Shown here in pieces: positions 45,341 through 57,149 of a stretch of 64,000 nucleotides of DNA. The stretch spans positions 42,667,001-42,731,000 of the forward strand of contig CP142451.1 in NCBI GenBank assembly GCA_038049695.1. Direction: 5' to 3'. Each line of letters starts with the position of its first letter. Position 1 is the stretch's first letter. The notes beneath the pieces were generated by a model, which made no database searches, was not told the origin of the DNA, and saw nothing but the letters and a program-made list of their open reading frames with translations. A program made the position numbers and the translations under genes. This DNA is from Cinnamomum chago (lineage: Eukaryota > Streptophyta > Magnoliopsida > Laurales > Lauraceae).

Positions 45341-46677
45341 CTTCTAAGGCATTAAACATACTATCTCAACTACACATACATGGTATATACACACATATGA
45401 TACATCTCAGACCAAATACATGCGAGCCCATGCCATGAGTCAAGTACAACATAAATACATGGCCAGCACATTTGAATACAATATAAAGCAAGGATACACA
45501 AGGGATGGATCCCTAAAGAACGATAACCCTACGGAGCAGCTCCATTATGACGAGCCGACGAAGCAAATGAAGACGGACCAGGAGCACGCTGAGAACATCT
45601 CAGCCATCCTGCACATTCCAAAAAAAAAAAAAGAGAGAGCATAAATGAGAAACCATGCATTTAGAAATGCATGAGCAAAATGGGAGGTTTTAACTTTGAA
45701 GATGTCACATAGAAGATTGTGCAAAACAACCAAGATGAATCCATGAGAGACATCAAATTGGAGAACATTGGCCAAACCAATCCTGAAGTAAATTAATCAA
45801 AGAACAAAACTGAAACCAAAACTAAAATAGTGATAATGAGAACAAGTGAAGTGAACCCCATCTCAGCTGAAGTAACCCCCTGCTTTTTGTCCACTGTCCC
45901 ATCACGGTTATCACACCCCTCCATTATCAAATTCACTCTTCCATGCAAACAAACAAACAAACCAAAAGAGAAGGGGAGTAAAGGGACAAAAGATTTTTAA
46001 CACAATTACAGATATGAAAGCCGGCATAAAACACATCATCGTCTTATCAAAGACAAGACTAAACAAGCTTGCTCCACAAATTTGGCGAATCCCTGAATAA
46101 AAATAATAGAAAAATAATGCATGAAAAAAAAAAAACCCAAGCCGCCCCCTACAATGGCCAAGATATATGTTAGGAGTCCAAAATCATATTCACCACATTC
46201 TCAGTTAAGGCCAACAGAAGAGTCCAATAAACTTAATAATCTTCACTGCACTCAATAGTCTCCAGGGATAACACCAAACTTCACTCCTCATCATCTCATC
46301 AATCCCAACTAGTTACAAGTAAGCACCCATTTTCCACCCAGACTGATTTTGCCAAAGGATTCTCACTGTGCAATCTTTCAAATTGGAATCATGAGGGCTG
46401 GGATTGCCAACCTCGCAACAGAGACAACTTTACCCTTTCTCCTCATCAAAATCCACCAATCTCCTATCTGCTTTTGGCCAAAACTGAGCCCCAAAACCCC
46501 CATTCTGCAACCATATAAAAAAAAAGAATGAAACGAATGAATAGCTGGAAGGGGCGAGACCCACACACCTGGATACTGCTGGACCCACGTTGCTTCTTCT
46601 CCTCCTGCTGCCCTCACTCGTTCACCTACAAACAACAACAGCTGGATCACAAAAAAAAAAAAAAAGAGAATGGAAAT
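45341..46677 (+). other. Unrecognised sequence between B solo LTR and C2
   Basis: No gene or repeat family is recognised. It has several A-runs (near 45619, 46125 and 46650) and no long open frame. It is contiguous with F across the CTTCT site, so it is either the end of F or the sequence F was inserted into. Confidence 0.35.
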
Positions 46678-49531
46678 TGTTAGACCCCGACCCAGACCAT
46701 TTCGATTAGTGTGCGATTAGTATGTGTTTAGTTCTAAGTGGGTTTAGTTGTTGTTGGGTTAGAATGATTAGTTTTAGTCTTGGACATAGCTTTGGGAATT
46801 TTGAGAACATTCAGTATTAATTAGACACGCTCAGGAAGGCCTGAGTGCACGTGTAAGTTTGGGAAGATCGTATTGATTTCCGTGTGAGTGTGATTTTGAT
46901 TTCATTGAATGATGTTTCGACATGTTGCAACTTTCGTTTTAAGCACATTCATGTTTGAAGCCCAAAAACCTATGTTTTGGCCCAAAGAGGGTAAAATTGT
47001 CTTTTATGCACAAATCTGGACACAATTTTCGAGATCTCAAAATCATGTCAAAAATATACTTTTTGGAAACTAGATACTTCGGTGATCGTTTTATTCTTCT
47101 TCGTCGAAGTCATCCGAGGCTCCCAAGATCGTGTTTTGACCATTTCAAAGTTCAGGTTATTTGGGGCCCATTTCCTCACTAAAGCCCCATCTCCCTCTCT
47201 TTTCATTCACTTTACCAAATCTCTGCAACTTTCTTGACCTAGGGCAAGGAAAACCCTTTCTCTTTCCATTTTCCCCCTCTTACTTGATCTAGCTAGAAGA
47301 CTCCAAAGAAGATTTCAAGAATACCATTTTCTTCCTCTTATCCTAAGCTCTCCATTGGTACAATTTTCTTGAGGTTTCAAGTTGGGAGAGCTCTCCATTC
47401 TCTCCCATCTCTCTTGTTTGACCTTCTCTAGGTAAGAGCTTTCACTCATATCTTTCATGGAGTTGTTTTGGTTCCTTAAGATCATGTTTTTCATGTTTTC
47501 AAACCCTTTTTATAAAAATGGGTTCCTTGCTTTCATCGTGTTAAGTTTGGTATGGTTTCTCTTGGGTTTTCTTGTAGTGTTGGCTTAGCTTTTGAGTGAA
47601 GTGCTTGGAGAGGATTATTAGCATTTGGGCAAGGCAAGTAATCTCTATAGGACCATCGTGCATGTGTATTTTAAGCTACATTGTTGTTTTTGGAAATTTT
47701 GCATATGAAAATGTTTATAAGCTTCATGATCATGTTTTCCTTGGATTGGATGTTTGGGATTGTGAGAAATGTGTATTTTATCCCTTGGAGAGCATGGAGG
47801 CTCAGGGAGTGCAGGTGGAATGAAAAACAAGAAGAAGAGAAGAAGGAAATGTGGAAAATCTGCACTGAACTGTACTTCCCGTGCAGTTTCGGTCAGCTGG
47901 CGGCTAGCCGTAATTCCCATTTTGGCTAACCGCGAGCCAACCGAAATCAGCGGTTCCTTTTCCAGTAGCTGACTTTTGCTTCAGGGTCCTGCGGTCAACC
48001 CTGCGGTTAGCTCACGGCTAGCCGCCAGTTCCCTTGCGGCTAACCGTAAGCCAACCGAAATTATTACGGTTCCTTTTCCAGAGAGCGGCATCAGATCTGG
48101 GTTTTCAGCGGTCAGCCCTACGGTCAGCTTACGGCTAGCCGCCAGTTTCTATTTCGGCTAGCCGCCAGCTGACCGCAAGCTGACCGAAATTGACCAATTC
48201 CTAGTTTTGAAGAAGTTTTGCAAGAGTGAAAACTAGAACATGTTAAGTGACCTTTAGCTTCATATTGTGTACTTGAAACTCGAGATGTCTTGAACTTCCG
48301 GGACACCAACTCTATTCCAAATTCGAACATTTGGGCTTCGAAAACACAAAGATCAATCAAGGGTCCTCACATGTGCTTGATAGGCTTTGTGTTCGTACCT
48401 TAGTTTGATATAATGAATATCATCGTGTACTCGTTTTGAAGTTTAGTACAAGCTAGTTTTGAAAATGTGTTCCAAGAAAAAGGGGATCACTTCCTAAGCG
48501 TGTTATGCATATTAATTATGCCCGTGCCAGTCGTGTTCATCGTGTTTCGATAAGTGATTTCCCCCCTTTTTTATCTCGACGTGTTTAGACCGTGTTTTGC
48601 GTGTTTTGTGCATTCATGAATTAAGTAAACACCACTGAGCTTAGACTGCCCTTTTAGTCTGATCCACTGCCTGGGGGTCTTTAAACATGTGGACTGTCTG
48701 CAGACTGGTCGTGTATTTATTACACATCGTGCTTGTCCGGTTCCGCGGCCGGAATTCCCGTCTTTGTGGGAAATCGTGTCGTGCTTATATTATGTATATC
48801 GTGCTTGTCGTGCGTGCTTGCTCTTTTCATTATATAAATGATAGAGAAAGGATGGGCTCTTTGTGGATTGCAACTATTCATGATATTATATGTATTCATG
48901 CTAGTTTGTGTTAGTATCTCAGCTCAATTAAGTATTTTTGCAAATGTACCGCAGTCATTATAGTATTTCAATTGAATGATTCGCTTACATGTTTTCTCTA
49001 AAAGCCATTGTACATGTTCATGCCTAAATTGATTACCTGCCAAACTGTCGTGTTTGACCCTTGTTTGTTGGTGCCCAGGTGCAGGAGACGTTACCTTTGA
49101 GGAGGAGCGTCAGGAGGAGGCTTGTGAGCCAACCCCTGTGAGAGAGTGGCAGCCTGACGATGTCATCTAGACGTCGGGCGGGTTCTCGAGTTTCGTCACC
49201 TTTTGTCTTGGGTTTCTTTTGTTGTTTGAGGAGTGTATTGGCCTCTATTGGCCTCTCTTGGAATTGTAACAAAACTTAACTTGTTTTAGTATTAGTCCTA
49301 TAACTTGAATATTAATGGGAATGCTTGTTAGCTTCTTTCTTTGATATTAATTGTCATGAGCACTTAAACATCGTATTGGTGCTCATCGTGATGTGTTTTG
49401 CTACACGCTTCCGCAAAGCTTGTACGTGTGAGTTAGATTCCTCGTGCCTTTGGGAATCCTCACCGCGGGAACCTGTGGGAAAGTATCATCTACTGCGTCG
49501 CGGGCCCGGGATCCGTTCCGGGGTCGCGACA
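46678..49531 (+). repeat. C2 5' LTR (2854 bp)
   Basis: Runs from TGTTAGACCCCGACCCAGAC to CCGGGGTCGCGACA. It shares its first part with C1 (9124-10400 reversed). It contains the palindromic repeat block at 47880-48195. Near the end it has GATGTCATCTAGAC, GCTACACGCTTCCGCA and ATCCTCACCGCGG, as in E. Open frames on either strand are repeat shadows. Confidence 0.9.
47880..48195 (+). repeat. Palindromic repeats in C2 LTR (period about 116 bp)
   Basis: GGTTCCTTTTCCAG recurs at 47952 and 48068. Between copies are CGGCTAGCCGCCAG-type palindromes and GCTAACCG(C/T) stretches. The same design is found in E. Confidence 0.75.
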
Positions 49532-49536
49532 GGACT

Positions 49537-49548
49537 GGTATCAGAGCG
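49537..49548 (+). other. C2 primer-binding site
   Basis: TGGTATCAGAGC lies five bases after the LTR end, the initiator tRNA-Met complement used by many gypsy chromoviruses. Confidence 0.85.
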
Positions 49549-49699
49549 AGACATGTTTCAGGCACTTAAAAGAAACTAGAAAGGTCTTAGGAACGTGGCG
49601 AGGATTCGTGAGTTCGATAGATTCGTTCGTATAGGATCTTAGAAACCCTTATACCATGTTTATTGTGTACTAACACCTTGTTTTACAGCATCATGCCAC

Positions 49700-52014
49700 C
49701 ATGGATTGTTTTAGTAAAACCATAACACTCAGATTCCAAGGACCACTGGCAGAATTGATATTTCAGGGGAACAGGAGAAAGTCTCAGGCATGGTTTATTT
49801 CAGTGTTGAAGGCAAGCAGATTAGTGCAGAGTGGGTGCCAGGCATTTATTGCGTTTATCACGGAGGATAAACAGTCCCAAGGGGTGGAGGATATCCCCAT
49901 TGTGTGTGAATTTCCAGATGTTTTTCCAGAAGAAATCCCGGGTTTACCACCAATTAGAGAAGTTGAGTTTACAATTGTGCTCCTTCCAGGGACAGCTCCG
50001 ATCTCGATTGCACCATATAGGATGGCTCCGGCAGAAATGGGTGAGCTAAAGCTCCAATTGCAGGATTTGTTGAGCAAAGGTTTTATTAGGCCAAGTGTTT
50101 CACCTTGGGGTGCACCGGTGTTATTTGTGAAGAAGAAGGATGGAAGCTTGAGAATGTGCATTGACTACAGGAAGTTGAACCATGTGACAGTGAAGAACAA
50201 GTACCCTTTGCCAAGGATAGACGAATTGTTTGACCAATTGCAAGGAGCAGCCTATTTTTCCAAGATAGACTTGAGGTCAGGGTACCATCAGTTGAGAGTT
50301 AGAGACTCAGATGTTTAGAAGACAGCCTTTAGAAGAAGATATGGGCACTATGAGTTCTTAGTGATGCCCTTTGGTTTGACAAATGCACCCGCAGTCTTTA
50401 TGGCTTTGATGAACAAGGTCTTTGCACCTTATTTGGATCACTCCACGGTAATGTTTATTGATGATGTTCTGGTATATTCTAAGAGTAAGAAGGAGCATGA
50501 AGAACACTTGAGGACAGAGTTGCAGCTCTTGAGGGACAACCAGTTATATGCGAAACTCAGTAAGTGTGAATTCTGGTTAAAGCAAGTTGCTTTTCTAGGC
50601 CACATCATCTCCAGAGAAGGTTTAGCAGTTGATCCAGCCAAGATAGAAGCAGTTGTTAGTTGGGTGAGGCCAAGCAGTGTGACAGAAATTAGAAGCTTTT
50701 TGGGGTTAGCAGGCTACTACAGGAGATTTGTCCAAGGTTTTTCGTCCATTGCAGCCCCGTTGACAAAATTGACTCGGAAGAATGTCCCATTGGTTTGGAC
50801 TGATCAGTGTGAAACCAGTTTCCAAGAGTTGAAGGGAAGGTTAACCACATCCCCGATTCTTACATTACCCTCGAGCAACGACGGATTTATTGTTTATACA
50901 GATGCTTCGAATGTGGGACTGGGTTGTGTATTGATGCAGGATGGCAAGGTGATTGCCTATGGCTCGAGGCAGTTGAAGGACCATGAGAAGAATTATGCGA
51001 CTCACGACTTGGAGTTGGCAACAGTTGTTTTCGCATTGAAGATGTGGAGACATTACCTCTACGGAGAGAAATTTGAGGTCCATTCAGATCACAGAAGTTT
51101 GCAATATTTGTTCTCACAGAAGGATTTGAACATGAGGCAGAGAAGGTGGATGGAGTATATCAAAGATTATGACTTTCCCATCAAGTATCACACAGGCAAA
51201 GTGAATGTGGTAGCAGATGCGTTGAGCAGAAAATCAGTGGCTATGGCTAGTTTGAGAGGAATGGGTGTCTTACAGCAGTTTGAAGAGTTGGGTGTAGAAG
51301 TGCAAACCCTGAGATTGGGTGCAATGTTAGCGAATATGACAGTTTCAGAACCTACCTTCATCCAGAAGATTAAGGAAAATCAGTTGCAAGACCCAGACTT
51401 GGCTAAGATAGTAGAAGTTATTGCAGAACGCCCCGATTTCAAGATGGTGAATGGAATAGTGTATTTCCGTGACCGGTTGTGTGTGCCAAATGTGGATGAT
51501 TTGAAGAATGAGATAATGAATGAAGCTCACAGCACGAGATATTCTATGCATCCGGGTAGCACGAAGATGTACCATAATTTGAAAAATAGATTTTGGTGGA
51601 ACAACATGAAGAGAGAGATAGCAGCTTTTGTGTCTCGTTGTCTAACTTGTCAGTTGATCAAGGCAGAGCATCAGAAGCCTCCAGGCTTGTTACAGCCTTT
51701 GGAAATTCCGGAGTGGAAATGGGAGCATATCACCATGGATTTTGTTTCTGGTTTGCCTAATACCAAGAAGGGGAATAATGCAATTTGGATCATTGTAGAT
51801 CGTCTGACAAAGTCTGCTCACTTCATTCCGATGAAGACAGGGAATATGATGCATATGGCACCACTTGCGAAGTTATTTGTTGATGAGATTGTTAGTAAAC
51901 ATGGCCAACCCGTCTCCATTACTTCAGACAGAGACAGTAGGTTTGTTTCAAAGTTTTGGAAGACTCTTCATGAGTCGATGGGTACCAAGCTTCAGTTCAG
52001 CACAACTTATCAAT
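49700..52014 (+). pseudogene. C2 pol: protease end, reverse transcriptase, RNase H, integrase
   Basis: The start reads [14 protein letters not shown] (about 49910), the linker between protease and reverse transcriptase. Reverse transcriptase follows with [19 protein letters not shown] (about 50157), [12 protein letters not shown] (about 50364) and the catalytic FIDDVLVYS (about 50456). RNase H has [14 protein letters not shown] (about 50895) and [10 protein letters not shown] (about 51206). Integrase has the zinc-binding H-H-C-C stretch around 51525-51650 and the catalytic start [10 protein letters not shown] (about 51732), then [12 protein letters not shown] (about 51920), where D interrupts. 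It copies the element RNA and inserts the DNA. It is a fossil with about one break before the D insertion. Confidence 0.9.
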
Positions 52015-53635
52015 TGAAAGTCCAAGACCGAATCCTAGAGGGGGGGTGAATAGGATGAGCTCTAAAAACCTAGGCCAATTTGAATTCTTTTAACTTTTAA
52101 GTCAATTAAGGTTTGATGAAGATTAATTATCTTGTGATAGATTTGAATCTCTAAGATAAGCATACACAAGGAATCATCAACTACAAACTTCATACAACCA
52201 AAAGTAAATCATTCAAGCAAAGAGAGTAAAAGATCAATCACCATGACAAGCTCATTTATAGTGGTTCGGCCAACTTGCCTACGTCCACTCCCGATACACT
52301 TATCGGTATTCACTAACTTCAAATAAGGTTTAGGATCACCTTAAACCTTACAATCAACACTATGCTTTTCAAGGCTTAGCATAAACCTTTACACCATATG
52401 CTTTTCAAGGCTAAGCATGAACCTTTACAACAAAGAACTTTTCTCTTAAGAAATATGCCTAAGAATACATGGATTAAGAGAACTATATGAGTGCAAAAGA
52501 GTGCCTCTAAATAGGCTCAATAGAAAGTGAAAATCTCAAGTTCTAGAAAAAATGCATGTGAATGACAAAGTTTATGTAAAATGCATTTTCTAGAAATTAC
52601 TCTTTCTCTTTTTGAAAAGATACAATCTTAAATGATTCAAAGATGATAAACATATGTTTGAGAAAGAGTGATTTGTCTAACACATGAATTTAACAAGGTA
52701 AACTAACTTGATTTCAAAGAAAACAAATTCAAGTTAATGTTTATATTGAAACAAGAAAACAACTTCATGTGAAACAATGACAACATGTTGTATTCATAGC
52801 ATATGAAATTTCTAAGTTATTAGGCATGTTATGAAAGACAACATTCTAAAAGAAAAGCAACTTGTTAATCATGTTTAGAAAGAGATCAAAGATTTGAAAC
52901 AAAACATGATTTCAAAAAGACTAGGATTAAAGAAAGCACACCCATTTGAAGATCAAAGGTTGGTTTAATGGAATGGCTTCATAATCCCCTTAGAAATGCT
53001 CTTGAGAAGTTGCAAACAATTGGCCTAAAAAATCCCTCCAAGATCAGCAACTTTCTTCAACCAAAAAGTCACTTTTTATAAAGAAAAAGTTGCCAACGGC
53101 TAGTCCTCGGTCGACCTAGAAACAGGTCTCGGTCGACCGAGAAAGCACAACGGTCATATTTCTGACCGTTGGCAAGTTGCAGTTCAAAAACTGCTGACTC
53201 GACCGACAGTGGTCCCGGTCGACCGGGAAGCTGGTCTCGGTCGACCGGCGACACTGGCAAAAACAGCCCAGATTTTAGAAACTTGAACTTTTGAGGGCAC
53301 CTTCAAGGGGGACTTTGAGACACATATCCAAGCAATAAAACATGACTGAAAGAAGATGAAAACTGAGATTTTAAAACCATGAAAACTCCAAATCAAAATA
53401 ATGATTTTAAAGATAGAAACTATGGAAAGCTTGGAAGGATTTTGAAATAAAAAACTCTAAGACCTTAAGAGATAAATCTGAAATGAAAACCATGCATATC
53501 AAATGATAAAAACAAAGATTTAAGAAGAGAAATATGCATGATGATCCTATGATTAAAACCATGAAAGAATGAGAGGACAAGCTTTAAGAAAGTGAATGCA
53601 TCCTATCAAATTGCAACAAAACAAAAACTCTAACA
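52015..53635 (-). repeat. D 3' LTR (1621 bp)
   Basis: On the plus strand it runs from TGAAAGTCC to AACTCTAACA. It contains a C-run partner (GGGGGGGTGAATAGGATGAG), the GTGGTTCGGCCAACTTGCC block, two to three minisatellite units (52325-52440), and the promoter block at 53066-53260. Confidence 0.92.
53066..53260 (-). promoter_or_regulatory. D LTR promoter block
   Basis: Reversed order as in A: TATA (CTTTATAAAA, 53074-53083), AGCCGTTGGCAAC, GGTCGACC palindromes, the AACGGTCA/TGACCGTT dyad at 53148-53170, then more palindromes to 53255. A stretch of about 50 bases covering one palindrome and the dyad (53125-53174) is identical to 60507-60556 in the A element. Confidence 0.6.
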
Positions 53636-53960
53636 ATCTCCCCCTTTGCAATTTGATGGCAACTCTTTGAAGCTTGAACTCTCTTTCAATCTCCTCTTAA
53701 ACTGAACAACAACAACTTTGGATATTTAAAGAGCTTTGGATATTAAGGAGCTTTGGATATTCGGAGCTTTGGATATTTAAGGAGCTTTGGATTTTCCTTG
53801 CAGGAGCGACGACACAAGACGACCATCCTAAAAGCTATAAGCACTCAAGGCAAAGCTACTCCCCCTCAATCAAAGCAACCCTTGAAATCTTCTCCCCCTC
53901 ACTTGGTGAACTCTCTCCCCCTTTGACATCTAATTGCAAAGGAGCCTGCCCATCAAAGAT
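53636..53960 (-). other. D multiple polypurine tracts and 3' untranslated region
   Basis: Reversed tracts TCTCCCCCTTTG (53637), ACTCCCCCTC (near 53861), TCTCCCCCTC (near 53890) and TCTCCCCCTTTG (near 53917). The first abuts the LTR and is the plus-strand primer. TTTGGATATT-type short repeats lie at 53715-53795. Confidence 0.75.
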
Positions 53961-54045
53961 AAAACACATAACCTTGTTAGTAGCACCTGATTATAAGAGA
54001 CATAAAAAAAATAAGATAAGGAACAGGTGAGAAGCCAACAAGAAG

Positions 54046-57000
54046 TTAGAATTCAGGGCAAGGGCCAATGCCCAATTGATGTCTCAATTTAATGAAACGA
54101 TCATTTCCAAGGGGTTTAGTGAACAAATCATCCAATTGGGTATCTGTAGGAACAAACAATAGCTCAATAGTGCCTTGGTCAGCATGATCACGCAAGAAAT
54201 GATAGCGAATGTCAATGTGCTTGGTGCGTGAGTGCTGAACAGGATTTTTTGAGATACTGATGGCACTAGAGTTATCACACATGATAGGCATGCATTGTCG
54301 TGGAACATTGTAGTCTAATAAAGTTTGTTTCATCCACAACAGCTGGGCACAGCAGCTACCTGCAGCAATATATTCAGCTTCTGCAGTAGACAAGGATACA
54401 GAATTTTGCTTTTTGCTATGCCAGGCTACTAAACAGTTTCCTAAGAAATAGCAGCAGCTACTAGTGCTCTTCCTATCATCTATTGATCCTGCCCAATCTG
54501 CATCACTATATCCAATTAATTGCAGAGTTGAGTCATGAGGATACCAGATACCATAATGAGAAGTCCCATTAATATATTTAATGATACGTTTGACAGCTTT
54601 AATGTGAGACTCTTGGGGGTCAGATTGATACCTCACACATATTCCAACACTAAACGAGATATCAGGGCGGCTAGCAGTGAGGTAGAGAAGGCTTCCTATC
54701 ATGCTCCTATAAAGTTTCTGGTCAGCTTTCTTACCCTTAAGGTCACTAGATATTTTAGTAGTAGAGCCCATGGGATTGCAACTAGTCTTAGATTCTCCTA
54801 AGCCAAACTTTTTCACTATTTCTAGGGCAAACTTGGATTGACTAAGGAAGATACCATGGTCAGTTTGACTAACTTGTAATCCTAGAAAGAATTGCAGGGG
54901 ACCGACCAGACTCATCTCAAAAGTGGAGCTCATTAATTCTGAAAAACCTTGAGCTAACTTCTCTGAAGTAGATCCAAAAACGATATCATCAACATAGATT
55001 TGAGCTACAAGAATGTTTTGATCAATCTTCTTGATAAACAGAGTCTTATCAACTTTCCCACATTCAAAATCATGTTCAATCAGATGATTCGTAAGCTTTT
55101 CATACCATGCCCGAGGTGCTTGTTTTAATCCATAGAGAGCTTTCTTGAGCTTATAAACATACTCAGGATGATGAGGGTCTTCAAAGCCTTCAGGTTGAGT
55201 AACATAAACATCTTCTTCAATTTCTCCATTCAAGAAGGCACTTTTGACATCCATCTGAAAAAGTTTGATCCTCATGCTACTAGCATAACTCAATAGAATT
55301 CTTATGGACTCCAAACGGGCTACAGGAGCAAAAGTTTCTTCAAAATCAATTCCTTCTATTTGAGCATATCCTTTTGCTACAAGTCTAGCTTTGTTTCTTA
55401 CAACATTTCCAGATTCATCTGACTTGTTCTTGAAAATCCATTTAGTGCCTATGGGATTTTTCTCTGCAGGCAATGGGACAAGATCCCAAACATCATTTTT
55501 CTTAAATTGATTCAATTCTTCCTGCATAGCTTCCATCCATTCAGATTTTGATTCAGCTTCAGTAAAGTTCTTAGGCTCGATTTGAGAAACAAAGGAGTAA
55601 TGAGCACATAGATTTTGAACTTGTCTCCGGGTCATAACCCCACTGTTGATATTTCCAATAACATTATCCAAGGTGTGATTTTTCATTAATTTTGTTGGGA
55701 CAATGGCTTTACAAGGATTGCTCACATCACTATCTTTTGGATTAGATTGGTCAATATCCACTTCAATTTCATCATCATCTTGAAGGATTCTTCCAACTTG
55801 ATTCGCGTCATCAATGACAACATGAGCTGACTCCATTATAGTCATGGTTCTATGATTAAAAACTCTATAAGCTTTGCTCCTTTCAGAATAGCCTAGGAAA
55901 ATTCCTTCATCAGATTTAGGCTCAAATTTTTCTAACTGCTCCCTATCTCTTAGAATGTAACATTTGCTTCCAAACACTTTCAAATACCCCAAATTTGGTT
56001 TTCTTTCAAAATAAAGTTCGTAAGGGGTTTTGTTGGTATTCTTAGTGAGATAGACTCTGTTGATGAGATAACAAGCAGTATTCACAGCTTCAGCCAATAG
56101 ATTACGAGAAAGATTCTTTTCATTAAGCATGGTCCTAGCCATTTCTTGAATAACTCTATTTCTCCTTTCAGCTACTCCATTCTGTTGAGGAGTTTTAGGA
56201 GCTGAGTATTGATGATTAATTCCATGACTCTCACAAAATCTAGCAAACTTTTCATTTTCAAATTCTCCCCCATGATCACTTCTGATCTTCTGAATTTTAC
56301 AGTCCCTTTCTACTTGAATCTTATTGCAAATCCTTATGATATTGTCCACAGCATCCGATTTGGCATGAAGAAAGGCAACCCATCCAAAACGAGAATAATC
56401 ATCGACCATAACCAAGATAAATTTCTTTCCTCCAATACTTTGCACTGGTGCAGGTCCAATTAAGTCCATATGGATTAATTCAAGAGGACGCGAAGACGAT
56501 ATATCCTTTAAACCTTTAAAGCTCTTCTTGATTTGTTTTCCCAGTTGACAAGCCTTACAAAGTTCAGATTTTTCATCACTTAACTTGGGAATCCCTTTCA
56601 CAATTTCATTCTTTGACAAGGTTTTCATCAATTTGAAATTTATGTGACCCATCCTTTGGTGCCATAAGTAATTCTCTTGATCTTTAGTTATCAAGCACCT
56701 AGATTCATTCTCATCACATTCTTCTATAATGTAGATATTTCCTTTAGTTCTTGATCCAGTAAGAATAACTTGATGGGTTTTATCATTAACCACTTTGCAA
56801 GATTGACTATCAAATACAACCTTATTTCCTTTGTCACATAGTTGGCTAATGCTAAGAAGATTATGTTTCAATCCTTCCACAAGGAATACATCATTTAAAG
56901 TTGGTATTTGGTCTCCTTTCACACTTCCTTTGCCAATGATTTGAGCTTTACTATTGTCTCCAAACGAAACATTTCCTCCATCATATTCCACTATCGAGCT

Positions 57001-57110
57001 GAATCTAGATCGGTCTCCCGTCATGTGTTTAAAACAACCACTATCTAAGAACCAAGTAGGGTTTTCCTTTGCTTTTAAAGCGGTTTGAACTAGGAGGCTC
57101 TCAAAGTTTG
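54046..57110 (-). CDS. D pol: protease, integrase, reverse transcriptase, RNase H
   Basis: Reading leftward: protease with [14 protein letters not shown] (about 57016-57062), pre-integrase [14 protein letters not shown] (about 56630-56672), and integrase with DLIGPAPV (about 56450), [12 protein letters not shown] (about 56270) and [12 protein letters not shown] (about 56180). Next are reverse transcriptase with [21 protein letters not shown] (split across 55340-55400), [19 protein letters not shown] (about 55200-55260) and the catalytic YVDDIVFGS (about 54972-54998). RNase H follows with [15 protein letters not shown] (about 54465-54510) and [10 protein letters not shown] (about 54365-54394). 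It stops at 54046 after GIGPCPEF. In this family gag and pol are made as one polyprotein. The pol part reads through without interruption. Confidence 0.92.
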
Positions 57111-57149
57111 TTCCTTTTACCATCCAAGTGGATAAAGGAGATTTATAGG

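Larger units (their letters stand above)
16673..46677 (+). mobile_element. F: old Tat-group Ty3/gypsy element, host of nested insertions
   Basis: F pieces are 16673-17964, 21234-21307, 35705-43583 and probably 45341-46677. They rejoin across target duplications of the inserted elements. Identification rests on the integrase end near 41121-41483 (YQTSIKTPTGETPCYLTYGM and the LDEKR...YRKRIDRAF region), which is Tat-like, and on a primer-site-like TGGCGATCGTGATGGG at 36247. The 5' side has LTR-like sequence. The middle has unfamiliar repetitive open frames, and reverse transcriptase is not seen. The 3' LTR, if any, lies outside the window. It is an old, broken element with many breaks. The left boundary and the status of 45341-46677 are uncertain. 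Confidence 0.6.
46678..52014 (+). mobile_element. C2: Ty3/gypsy Tekay/Del-like element, 5' part, interrupted by D
   Basis: An LTR of 2854 bases, an initiator-Met primer site and a pol region in the order protease end, reverse transcriptase, RNase H, integrase, which defines gypsy. Very long LTRs and the integrase wording [11 protein letters not shown] fit the Tekay/Del chromovirus lineage. D is inserted within the integrase region at 52014/52015, and the rest lies beyond the window. gag is not recognisable between the primer site and pol. It is broken, with few breaks in the visible pol. Confidence 0.88.

Noticed and set aside
46349-46650. Overlapping frames on both strands of 60-90 codons
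   Set aside because: No recognisable domain and A-runs nearby. Frames open on both strands by chance, so no host gene is supported.
49537-49548. tRNA-like sequence TGGTATCAGAGC, also at 1825, 25276 and 58941 (reverse)
   Set aside because: These are primer-binding sites complementary to initiator tRNA-Met. No cloverleaf follows.
53961-54045. Possible envelope-like frame after D pol, as in some Sireviruses
   Set aside because: Only about 400 bases separate the pol stop from the LTR, filled with polypurine tracts and no frame of useful length.
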